From the NCBI GenBank assembly GCA_913778905.1, contig CAJYYA010000010.1, positions 248,001 through 312,000 on the forward strand: DNA of 64,000 nt, in the 5' to 3' direction. The notes below the pieces were generated by a model. That model worked only from the letters and a program-made list of their open reading frames with translations. It had not been told where the DNA came from and did no database searches. This stretch comes from an uncultured Naasia sp. (GTDB lineage Bacteria > Actinomycetota > Actinomycetes > Actinomycetales > Microbacteriaceae). Positions 19,880 through 28,316 of this stretch are shown here, in pieces; the stretch's first letter is position 1, and each line of letters begins with the position of its first letter. Made by a program: the position numbers and the translations under genes.

Positions 19880-20242
19880 TTACATATGCTCACCGACCTG
19901 ACCGACGCCGAAGTCGACCGCATGTTCCGCGCCCTCGCGGATGCCACTCGACGCGACATCGTGCGCCGAACGCTCGTGGCTGAGGCGACCGTGTCCGAGC
20001 TGGCCGGCGCCTACGACATGTCGTTCGCGGCGGTCCAGAAGCACGTCGCGGTTCTCGAGGAGGCAGGTCTCGTGACCAAGCAGCCCCGCGGCCGTGAGCG
20101 CATGGTTCGCGGCAACCCCGATGCCATCGCCCGCGCGCAGAAGTGTCTCGACGCATTCGAGGTGATCTGGCGCGCCCGCGTCGACCGGCTCGACGCGCTA
20201 CTCGCCGAGGAGCCACCCTCGGTGCACCCATCCGACTCCTGA
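19874..20242 (+). CDS. ArsR-family winged-helix regulator
   Basis: MFRALADATRRDIVRRTLVAEATVSELAGAYDMSFAAVQKHVAVLEEAGLV. Confidence 0.9.
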   Translation: MVLHMLTDLTDAEVDRMFRALADATRRDIVRRTLVAEATVSELAGAYDMSFAAVQKHVAVLEEAGLVTKQPRGRERMVRGNPDAIARAQKCLDAFEVIWRARVDRLDALLAEEPPSVHPSDS

Positions 20243-20276
20243 CCATCCCGATCCCGCCCTCCACGAAAGGCCAGCC

Positions 20277-21245
20277 ATGCCCGTCACCACAGTCGAGAAG
20301 GACCTCGACGCGCTGACCCTCACCATCACCGCCGAGTTCGCCGCGACGCAGCAGCGGGTCTGGGACGCTTACATGGATGCGCGCCAGATCGAGCGTTTCT
20401 GGGGCCCGCCGACGTATCCGGCCACGTTCCACCGCCACGACGCCGCGGTCGGCGGGCGCAGCTTCTACTCGATGACCGGACCCGAGGGCGACACCCACGG
20501 CGGCTATTGGGAGTGGACCGCCGTCGACGCGCCGAACTTCTTCGAGGTGCGCGACGGGTTCCTGGGTGAGGACGGCGAGCCCAACACCGAGATGCCGGCG
20601 ATGCTCGCACGTTTCGAGTTCGAGCCCACCGCAGATGGCACGCGCATGGTCACCACCACCACGTTCAACTCGGTCGAGGAGCTCGAGCAGCTCGTCGCGA
20701 TGGGCATGGTCGAAGGCACCCGCGAGGCCATGGCCCAAATCGACGCCGTGCTCGCCGACCTCCGGTCGTTCGCCGCCGACCGCGGGACAGAGGCGCAGAT
20801 CCTCAGCGACACGACGGTCCGCATCACCCGAGTGATCCATGGATCGGTCGAGCAGGTGTGGCGCGCCCACAACGACGAGGCCCTCGTGCGTCAGTGGCTC
20901 CTCGGCCCCGACGGGTGGACCATGCCCACCTGCGAGATCGCGTCGAAGGTCGGCGACACCTACCGCTACGAGTGGGAGCAGGAGGACGGCAGCAACCGTT
21001 TCGGGTTCACCGGCGAGCTGCTCGCGAGCGAGGAACCGCACCGCGCCGTCACGACCGAGTCGATGATCGGGATGGAAGGGTCCGCGACCCGCAACGAGAT
21101 GACCCTCACCCCGGTCGAGGGCGGAACCCTGCTGACCCTGGTCATCACCTACCCGAGCGCCGACGTGCGCGACATGGTCCTCGCCACGGGCATGATCGAC
21201 GGCATGGAGACCAGCTATGCGCGCCTGGAGACCCTCCTCGCCTGA
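20277..21245 (+). CDS. SRPBCC/AHSA1 protein with two tandem SRPBCC domains
   Basis: Two copies of the FAATQQRVWDAYMDARQIERFWGP / IHGSVEQVWRAHNDEALVRQWLLGP block. Confidence 0.88.
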   Translation: MPVTTVEKDLDALTLTITAEFAATQQRVWDAYMDARQIERFWGPPTYPATFHRHDAAVGGRSFYSMTGPEGDTHGGYWEWTAVDAPNFFEVRDGFLGEDGEPNTEMPAMLARFEFEPTADGTRMVTTTTFNSVEELEQLVAMGMVEGTREAMAQIDAVLADLRSFAADRGTEAQILSDTTVRITRVIHGSVEQVWRAHNDEALVRQWLLGPDGWTMPTCEIASKVGDTYRYEWEQEDGSNRFGFTGELLASEEPHRAVTTESMIGMEGSATRNEMTLTPVEGGTLLTLVITYPSADVRDMVLATGMIDGMETSYARLETLLA

Positions 21246-21264
21246 GTCCCTTCGCCCGGCGCCC

Positions 21265-21291
21265 GCCCATTGAGCGAAGCGAAATGAAGGG
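21265..21291 (+). repeat. Family A element (variant ending GAAGGG)
   Basis: 19 nt after SRPBCC stop. Confidence 0.92.
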
Positions 21292-21312
21292 CTCACTGGT
21301 CCAGTAGTGCAA

Positions 21313-21331
21313 TATTCCATCTACTGGGATA
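21313..21331. promoter_or_regulatory. Candidate PadR operator (TATTCCA-TCTAC-TGGGATA)
   Basis: 7-bp inverted repeat with one mismatch directly upstream of the PadR start. Confidence 0.45.
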
Positions 21332-21342
21332 TACATGACCTC

Positions 21343-21690
21343 ATGCCGACCCCACTCAGCTCCACGACGTTCTGGATCCTCACCGCTCTGACCGGCGGTC
21401 GCCGTCACGGCTATGACATCCTCGGCGAAGTCGAGTCGGCGTCCGCCGGCGCTGTCGTCCTGAAGGTGACCACTCTCTACGCAGCTCTCGAACGCATGGA
21501 ACGCGAGGGCCTCATCCACCCCGACGGTGACGAGATCGTCAACGGCCGCGCGCGCCGCTATTACCGGATCTCAGACTCCGGCGACGCGGCGCTCGATGCC
21601 GAGGTGGAATCACTCGAGCGGCAAGCGAGGGCCGCGCGCGAGCGAATCGCGGGTCGCGCCGTTTCGGGCGGACGGCTGGCCTTCGCGTGA
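21343..21690 (+). CDS. PadR family transcriptional regulator
   Basis: FWILTALTGGRRHGYDILGEVE...LYAALERMEREGLI...RRYYRISDSG. Confidence 0.9.
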   Translation: MPTPLSSTTFWILTALTGGRRHGYDILGEVESASAGAVVLKVTTLYAALERMEREGLIHPDGDEIVNGRARRYYRISDSGDAALDAEVESLERQARAARERIAGRAVSGGRLAFA

Positions 21691-23057
21691 GCGCAGAGAG
21701 CGAGCTCCTCCGAAGGCGGTTCGAGCGCCTGCTCCGCTGGTATCCCCATCGATGGCGCGCGCAGCACGGAGACGTCATGCTGTCGACTCTGCTCGACGAG
21801 GCGGAACGTGCCGGCCGATCCATTCCGACGCCTGGTGAACGACGGGCGGCAGCCTTCCACGGGCTCGCAGCGCGGCTCGACACCCGGTCGGCCCTGACTT
21901 TCGGATCGATCGGACTCGTCGGGTCGTTGGTCAGCACCGCCGCGTCCATCTGGGGCTCGTTCGGCGCGGACCCGAGCTTGCTCCTCCACCTCCTGCTCAA
22001 CGGCATCTCCCCGGCGCTCGTATTCATCGCGGTTGTGGCACTCGCGCGTGGCCGCGCTGTGCTCAGCGACGGACGTGCACTCGTTCTCGCCGTGATCGCC
22101 GGAGCCGCCAACATCCTCGGGGCCCTCGCCTCGCTGTCGTGGGGTCTCGCCTTCCGCGCCGCGGATGACGGCGTCGCCGTCACCGGATTGGCGGCCGCGT
22201 GGACACCTCTGATCCTGGCCGGCTTGATCCTGACCGTGATCGGGGTCGGACTCTTCGCCCACGCCGTTCTGCGACGAACGGGCCTGGGGGAGGCGGCCTC
22301 GAGCGGGTTGGCTGCGCTGTTAGCCGTCGTCTCCGCGCCGCTGCTGGGCTATGCGCTCGTCACCCCGTTCAGCACCACCCTGCTCGCGGCAGCCGTGGTC
22401 ATCGGATCGGTCCTCGTCTCGCGTGGCGGCGCGGCACCGGCGGTCCCCGCTTCGACCGCCGTGTCGTCCGCCTGGATGCCAGTCCTGGAACGCCCCATGG
22501 TGGCCGAGGTCCGCCTTCTCGCCATCGTCTCGACGATCGGGGGAGTTGTCGGCCTCGCGTGGGCGTTCACCGGTTCCCTGTGGTCTCCGTTCGGCGGGGA
22601 TTCAACGCAGACCATGCGCGAGGGGATCGCCATTCTCTGTGCGTCGACGCTTCCTCTCCTCACGGCGTTCGCACTCCGAGTCGGCTCGCGCTCCTTGGTT
22701 CGCTGGGCGCACACGTGGGGACCCGCAACCCTCGCTGCCGCAGGGTTCGGGGTCCTCGCGCTCGACTACATCGTCGGAGACGGCGCTGGCGACTTCCCCT
22801 TGGGGATGACGAGCGCAGGCGCCTTGGTCGGCATCGGGATCGGCTGGTTCGCGGCAGCTCGCACTCGTCTGACCGGCTGGCTCGCCGTCGCCATCGGCGC
22901 CACGATCGCCGCAACCTACGCGGTCTCCTTCGGCCCGATCATGACCGCGTATCTCGCCTTCCTGGTGCCATTGGCCGCCATCACGCTCGCCGTCGTCGCG
23001 GGCAAAAATCCCGACCGTGTTCGGTCAAGACCTCCTCTGACTCCAGAACTCGGCTGA
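21687..23057 (+). CDS. Multi-TM membrane protein co-transcribed with PadR
   Basis: 4-nt overlap with padR; many hydrophobic segments. Confidence 0.8.
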   Translation: MSAESELLRRRFERLLRWYPHRWRAQHGDVMLSTLLDEAERAGRSIPTPGERRAAAFHGLAARLDTRSALTFGSIGLVGSLVSTAASIWGSFGADPSLLLHLLLNGISPALVFIAVVALARGRAVLSDGRALVLAVIAGAANILGALASLSWGLAFRAADDGVAVTGLAAAWTPLILAGLILTVIGVGLFAHAVLRRTGLGEAASSGLAALLAVVSAPLLGYALVTPFSTTLLAAAVVIGSVLVSRGGAAPAVPASTAVSSAWMPVLERPMVAEVRLLAIVSTIGGVVGLAWAFTGSLWSPFGGDSTQTMREGIAILCASTLPLLTAFALRVGSRSLVRWAHTWGPATLAAAGFGVLALDYIVGDGAGDFPLGMTSAGALVGIGIGWFAAARTRLTGWLAVAIGATIAATYAVSFGPIMTAYLAFLVPLAAITLAVVAGKNPDRVRSRPPLTPELG

Positions 23058-23075
23058 CCATCCCTCGCCCGGCCC

Positions 23076-23102
23076 GCCCATTGAGCGAAGCGAAATGCAG
23101 GG
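23076..23102 (+). repeat. Family A element
   Basis: 18 nt after stop of the upstream CDS. Confidence 0.95.
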
Positions 23103-23160
23103 CCCCTCTCCCTCTCGCCAGACTCAACGACGGGGCCCGGACTCATACCATCCGGACCCC

Positions 23161-23187
23161 GCCCATTGAGCGAAGCGAAATGCAGGG
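23161..23187 (+). repeat. Family A element
   Basis: Exact consensus 27-mer. Confidence 0.95.
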
Positions 23188-23224
23188 CCCACCATCCCCC
23201 GCATCCCGCCTCGAGACTCGCGGT

Positions 23225-25648
23225 CTAGTTCGCTGCGTACTGCGCCGCCATGGTCGGAATGGTCCACCCACCCGCTCCGAAGGTGTGACCGAATTCGGTC
23301 TCGGCGACCTCGTCGGTGATGCCGAAGAGGGCGTTGGGCCGGGATTCGCTGTCATTCCAGGTGGGGTCGACGACCTGCCACTTGCCATCCATGAACGTCT
23401 TGTTCCAGGCGTGACCGACCATGTATGCGGACCCCGTCATGTAGATGCTGTCGAGGCCGGCGACATCCGAGAGCAGTTTGTAGCCGGCAGCGTAGGAGGC
23501 GCAGACTCCGCGCCCGTCGAGCAGGACCCCCGCGGCGTTCCACGCGCCGGCGTACTGCGGGTCACTCTGCACGTCGCCGCCCGAGCGCAGGCCCTGGTAG
23601 GCGCCATCGTCGTACTCGGCGTTCGCCGCGATCCAGTCGTTCAGCGCTTGGGCCTTGTCGCGGTCGCTTATGTCGTCTCGGACGACCTCACCGACCACCT
23701 GTTGCGCCTTCGCCCACACTTCGTCGCGCTTCGCGGCGAGCTGGTCTTCGGGGTAGTCGTAGGCGATCGCGACGATCCATCCGTCGCCCACCTCGCTCTG
23801 GCCGACGATGTTGTAGCTGCGCACCAGCGCGGCGGGCGTCTGCGAGATGACCGCGGTCATGAGGTCGTAGAGAGAGTAGGGCGAGGCCGGCGCTGCGCCG
23901 AGGTCGATGCGGCTGCTGCCCGCGAGGAGGTTGGCTGCGATGAACTCGCCGGCCGGGCCGAATTGCGAGGTGAACGGGATGCTCACCTCGGGCTGCGTCG
24001 TCGAGACCGGCGCGTTCGGATCGGCGATCTCGGCCGCACGCTGTAGTGAGGCCTGGATCGCTCCCGTCTTGGTGACCGAGTCCGCGGCGAGCTTCTGACG
24101 GGCCTGTTCGACGAACGCGTCCCAGCTGCCGTCTATGCCGTTGAACTCCAGCTCGCGCGTGACGTCGGTGCCCTGCACTCGGATCTGCAGATACCCGGTC
24201 GCCCCGTCGGTGCGCGATCCGGTGACCGTCACCGGCAGCGATGCTTCGCCGTTCGCGAGGGTCTTGACGGAGTTGTAAGCCGGAACCGCGTCGACCGAGC
24301 CGTTGTACTCGGCCGCGAACTTAAAGGGCGAGGCGATGCCGATCGGCAGGAGCGGGTTGATCGGGGTCGCATCGACGCGGTCGACGAACGAACGCGTGCC
24401 GTCCGCCGCGGTCGCGATGACCCCGTAGGCGCCCGGGCCCCACCGGTCGGTGCGCCCCCAGGCGGCCGAGAGGGCGCAGTTCTGCGAGACGTACTCGCCA
24501 AGCAGGTAGCAGTCGCGGGTCTGCCCCTCGGTCGACAGCCAGGACGTGGCGTCGGCGCCGACCTCGCCCAGCTTGTAGAACGAGCTGTTGCCGCGGTCGC
24601 TGATGCTGACCCAGACCGGCGTGTACGTGACGGCGCCATCGATGGGTTGCCATGAGAGCTGCAGGGCGCCGTCGGCGGTGACCGCGTAGTCGACGCGGGG
24701 CGCGGGGAGGGTCTTCGAGTCGGGTTCGATGGTCGCGCGGGTGACGATGGGCTTGTCGTACTTCTCGCCGTCTCGATCGACGTATTGGACGAGGTAGATC
24801 TCGGTGACCGACCAGGATCCGGCGTCGCCGAGTTCGTCGAGCGAGCGTTCACCGTCGAGACTCTGACCGGCGGCGTCATTGAGCAGGATGACCTCGGGGC
24901 GCAGGGTGAGGCTGTTGCCGAGCCATTCGGTGTCGGCGGCGAAGTTCGCGACCTGGGTGAGTTCGGAGTCGAGATAGGCGGCGACGTACTGCGTCGGTGC
25001 CGTGCCGGTGTCGTAGGCGTCGAGGAGCGACTGCCGCGGGTCGAAACGGAAGTTGTACTTCGCCGACTCGTATTCGCCGAGCGTCGTGGGCTCGGTGAAG
25101 CGGTAAGTGTCGGTCTCAGACATGATGGCGGTCGGCAGCCCGCCCGTCGCGGGCGTCGAGGAGAACAGCGGGCCGGCGGTGACGGCTCCGAGCGGAATTG
25201 CCCCGGCGAGCAGGACGGCTCCGACGAGAGCGCCGCGAGCGGAGCCCTTCTTCTTCGGCTTCTTCACGGGGCGGGGCAGCGTGTAACCGGCGGGTGCCTG
25301 CCAGGTCTGGCCGGGAGCGTTGTAGACCGCGCCGGCCGGCGGGGGAGTCGCCCCCGAAGCGGACGCAGAGGGTGCGGATGCGGGTGTCGATGCTGCGACG
25401 GGCGCGCCCGGCATCGCCCCGGCTGGCGGCGCCGTCGCGCTCTCCGCCATGCCGGCGGACGGGGGCGTCGCGTTGCGCACAGCTCCGGCAGGCGGAGGTG
25501 TGCTCGCTGACGGCTTCTCGATCGGAGCAGCCGTAGCCTTGCGCCGCTTCAGCCATCGCGGAACGAATACAGCGAGCAGGATGATGCCCGTCACGGCCAA
25601 CACGACGGCGAGCCCGAAGCCGCCCCATCCCAGAATGGTCTCGATCAC
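23225..25648 (-). CDS. Membrane-anchored transglutaminase-like protein
   Basis: DGRGVCASYAAGYKLL...GHAWNKTFMDGKWQVVDPTWND (Cys-His-Asp); two TM segments with Pro-rich linker. Confidence 0.85.
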   Translation of the reverse strand: MIETILGWGGFGLAVVLAVTGIILLAVFVPRWLKRRKATAAPIEKPSASTPPPAGAVRNATPPSAGMAESATAPPAGAMPGAPVAASTPASAPSASASGATPPPAGAVYNAPGQTWQAPAGYTLPRPVKKPKKKGSARGALVGAVLLAGAIPLGAVTAGPLFSSTPATGGLPTAIMSETDTYRFTEPTTLGEYESAKYNFRFDPRQSLLDAYDTGTAPTQYVAAYLDSELTQVANFAADTEWLGNSLTLRPEVILLNDAAGQSLDGERSLDELGDAGSWSVTEIYLVQYVDRDGEKYDKPIVTRATIEPDSKTLPAPRVDYAVTADGALQLSWQPIDGAVTYTPVWVSISDRGNSSFYKLGEVGADATSWLSTEGQTRDCYLLGEYVSQNCALSAAWGRTDRWGPGAYGVIATAADGTRSFVDRVDATPINPLLPIGIASPFKFAAEYNGSVDAVPAYNSVKTLANGEASLPVTVTGSRTDGATGYLQIRVQGTDVTRELEFNGIDGSWDAFVEQARQKLAADSVTKTGAIQASLQRAAEIADPNAPVSTTQPEVSIPFTSQFGPAGEFIAANLLAGSSRIDLGAAPASPYSLYDLMTAVISQTPAALVRSYNIVGQSEVGDGWIVAIAYDYPEDQLAAKRDEVWAKAQQVVGEVVRDDISDRDKAQALNDWIAANAEYDDGAYQGLRSGGDVQSDPQYAGAWNAAGVLLDGRGVCASYAAGYKLLSDVAGLDSIYMTGSAYMVGHAWNKTFMDGKWQVVDPTWNDSESRPNALFGITDEVAETEFGHTFGAGGWTIPTMAAQYAAN

Positions 25649-25848
25649 GGCGTCAGGTCCTCTTTCTTCAGGGCGCAGGCGGTGGAGAGCGAAGCAGCGT
25701 TACAGACAGCCCGCACGAGCCATCCGGAGCGCAGGCTATCGAACCCATCCTGCCGAAAGCCTCGGACGTTGGATATGGGGAGGGGTGCCCACGCGCGCCC
25801 TGTGGACGGTTCCCTACCGAAGGACGGCCGGTTTCGTAACCTGCCCGC

Positions 25849-26406
25849 GTGAAAGCGTTCAGTCCCTTGGTCCTTCCCGCCGTAGCTATCGCAACCTGTT
25901 TGTCTCTGTCAGGGTGCGTCGATTCGGCCCCCGAGGTTGTGCGGGAACGGTCCACTCCGCAGGAGGCCTCGTCCGCTCCACTGGAGATGAAGGAAGCAGA
26001 CGTTATTGCGGCCGCCGTGCCCGTCTTCATTCAGTACATCGGCGCAGTCGTCGAGGTCGGCTCCGACCACAGCATCGATGCTTCGGTCCTACGCCCGTAT
26101 GCAAGCGATTCCGAAATCGAGGAAGTACGCGGCGTCCAGGACCGTTTGAAAGCCCGCGGGCAGCGAATGAACGGTCTGGTGTTAGTCGAGAGGTCGGTCC
26201 TGCAGGACATGTCCCCAGAAACCGGCACATTCACCCTTTTGATATGTGAAGACCTTTCGAACCTCCGAATTCTCGACGGTGAGGGCCTGGATGTCACTCC
26301 CTCATCACGCTCTTCGTCCTCGACCGTGCAGGTCTCGTTCGAGGGCTGGCCTGACAATCTGCGCATCGACAGGAATATCAAGTGGACCGGCGCAAGCGCC
26401 TGCTGA
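25849..26406 (+). CDS. Small lipoprotein (cassette L, copy 1)
   Basis: Lipobox LSGC; ICEDLSNLRILDGEGLDVTP; C-terminal Cys; paralogous to 41997..42545. Confidence 0.85.
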   Translation: MKAFSPLVLPAVAIATCLSLSGCVDSAPEVVRERSTPQEASSAPLEMKEADVIAAAVPVFIQYIGAVVEVGSDHSIDASVLRPYASDSEIEEVRGVQDRLKARGQRMNGLVLVERSVLQDMSPETGTFTLLICEDLSNLRILDGEGLDVTPSSRSSSSTVQVSFEGWPDNLRIDRNIKWTGASAC

Positions 26407-27179
26407 CCATCGTGGGCCTCGTCGTCCTCCTGGGCTGCGTGGTCACGGGAGGCGAGGCAGCCGCGGCCAACACCGCTGGCTGCGGTGGAGCCAGCGATCT
26501 AAGCGGGGAGTGCTCGACGGGCGCCATAACGGGCGGGGGCGCAAGCGTCGGTGCGCACTCGGACGGATCGGAAACAAACTCACCGGATTGGGTGCCGCCG
26601 GAGGGCTGGTTCAAGTGCAACGGCAGCTGGTGGCCGCCCAAGGATGCGGCTTTCTGGAAGCCGATGTGCCGCGACGAAATCACCGTCACCGGCCCGCCCA
26701 CGCCTTCCATGTCCGACGTCCGCGAGTTCTATCCCGCCTCGACCACGATCAGCTCGGAACCCCAAGGGTGGGCGCTCAAAGGCCGACCATTCAATCTCGT
26801 TGCCGACACCACCCCGATTACCCGAAGCGGAACTGTCCTCGGACTGCCCACCCAGGTCACCTTCACACCGACCCGGTGGAACTGGGACTACGGGGACGGC
26901 ACTACCCAGGCCACGGATACCGGAGGGATTTCCTGGGCCGCATCGGGCCGCAAACGCTTCACGACCACGCCGACCAGTCACACCTACACGACCAGGGGAG
27001 ACTTCACCGTCTCCCTCAGCGTCGACTACAAGGTGACCTATCAATTCGGCAACAACCCCTGGCGCCCCATCGACGGAACCCTCACCATCCCCGCCGGATC
27101 CATGCCTGTCCGCGTCGTCGTCGGCTCCACCGTCCTGACCACCGGCCCCTGCACGAGCACCTCCGCATCGACCTGCTGA
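26382..27179 (+). CDS. Secreted PKD-domain-like protein (cassette P, copy 1)
   Basis: GTG start inside the lipoprotein gene; signal peptide; TRWNWDYGDGTT...TTPTSHTYTTRGDFTVSLSVDY; ends C-TSTSAST-C. Confidence 0.85.
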   Translation: MDRRKRLLTIVGLVVLLGCVVTGGEAAAANTAGCGGASDLSGECSTGAITGGGASVGAHSDGSETNSPDWVPPEGWFKCNGSWWPPKDAAFWKPMCRDEITVTGPPTPSMSDVREFYPASTTISSEPQGWALKGRPFNLVADTTPITRSGTVLGLPTQVTFTPTRWNWDYGDGTTQATDTGGISWAASGRKRFTTTPTSHTYTTRGDFTVSLSVDYKVTYQFGNNPWRPIDGTLTIPAGSMPVRVVVGSTVLTTGPCTSTSASTC

Positions 27180-27183
27180 GGCT

Positions 27184-27492
27184 GTGCCGGCCGACAATGC
27201 CGGTCGCTGTGTTCGCCTTCGTCCATCTTGGAAAGAATCGGCACTACAAGAAGCCCTGCGCCTCACGCCGGGGGATCGAATCGTGCTGACGGGGGAGATG
27301 AGCAGGCCCCGCGACGAGTGGATCGGCGACCTCGCCGCTCGAGGACTGGCGGTCTGGCCCGGCGTCACCAAGAAAGTGCGCCTCGTCGTCGCAGCGGACC
27401 CCGACTCCCAGTCGGGCAAAGCTCGCAAAGCACGGGACTACGACATCGCCATCGTCGACGAAGCAGGGCTCATTTCACTGCTGGCGCGGTGA
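27184..27492 (+). pseudogene. Isolated BRCT domain, probable C-terminal remnant of a DnaQ-like exonuclease
   Basis: LRLTPGDRIVLTGEMSRPRDEWIGDLAARGLAVWPGVTKKVRLVVAADPDSQSGKARKARDYDIAIVDEAGL; no exonuclease domain upstream. Confidence 0.6.
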
Positions 27493-27545
27493 ATTGCGCC
27501 CGATGCTGCAGCGATCGTCGGGTCAAAACCGAAGTGCTCTGACAC

Positions 27546-27575
27546 TGTGCTGATCAAAATCGAAGGATCAGCACA
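27546..27575. terminator. Inverted repeat TGTGCTGATC-aaaatcgaag-GATCAGCACA
   Basis: Perfect 10-bp arms, overlaps stop codon of the minus-strand lipoprotein gene. Confidence 0.6.
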
Positions 27576-28185
27576 TATCCAACTCGGGGTACCGCTGGTA
27601 CCCCGCGACCTTCGGTGCGTCCGGCAGACCGGTGATGATGACGTCGGACTCGAAGCGGACGGGACGTCCCGGGTTGGTGAGGTCGTTGCCCTGCGCATCA
27701 AGAAGACGGACATCGCTCTGGTCTTCGCAGACGAAGGCCCGAAGAAAGCCCGTCTCCGGATCCCACACCTCGACATCGATTCCGACCACCCGCGAGGCGC
27801 CGGTGGTGTGCTCTCCATTCGGGAAGAGCAGCCCGTCGTCCGCCTTCATGCTGGCGAGGAGATCGCCCGCGGTGTAGGGCTCGAGCTCAGAGACCTCATA
27901 TGTCCCTCGGTTCATCGCGGCCGAGTAGATGCCGAGCCAGTGCTCGAACGTTCCGCGCGCGGAGTCGACGATTTCGGTGCTGGGCTCTTCTACCGCGGTG
28001 ATCGGTATCTTCCGCGACTCTCCAGTGTCTAGGTTGACGATGGTTCCGCCACCGCGGGTCTTCAGCGGAGCCGGTGTCGACGGCGCATGCGCCACGACCG
28101 AGCCGGGCGAGATCAGAGAGCAGGACGACAGCAGGGCAATGGAGAGAAGAGCGGCGACGCAGAGCGCGGTCTTGGGGAGATTCAT
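27568..28185 (-). CDS. Small lipoprotein, orphan paralogue of cassette L
   Basis: Lipobox LSSC; VCEDQSDVRLLDAQGNDLTNPGR; C-terminal Cys. Confidence 0.8.
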   Translation of the reverse strand: MNLPKTALCVAALLSIALLSSCSLISPGSVVAHAPSTPAPLKTRGGGTIVNLDTGESRKIPITAVEEPSTEIVDSARGTFEHWLGIYSAAMNRGTYEVSELEPYTAGDLLASMKADDGLLFPNGEHTTGASRVVGIDVEVWDPETGFLRAFVCEDQSDVRLLDAQGNDLTNPGRPVRFESDVIITGLPDAPKVAGYQRYPELDMC

Positions 28186-28316
28186 GCGAGCAACCCAAAC
28201 GCGGTTGCGATGCCGCTTGTCCCAGCGACCACATTCTGGGGAGAACGAGAATCCAGCTCGAAGCTGGGGAGGACGCGGGCGAAATCCCCTCGCCTAGACC
28301 AGCGTGACGATCTTTC

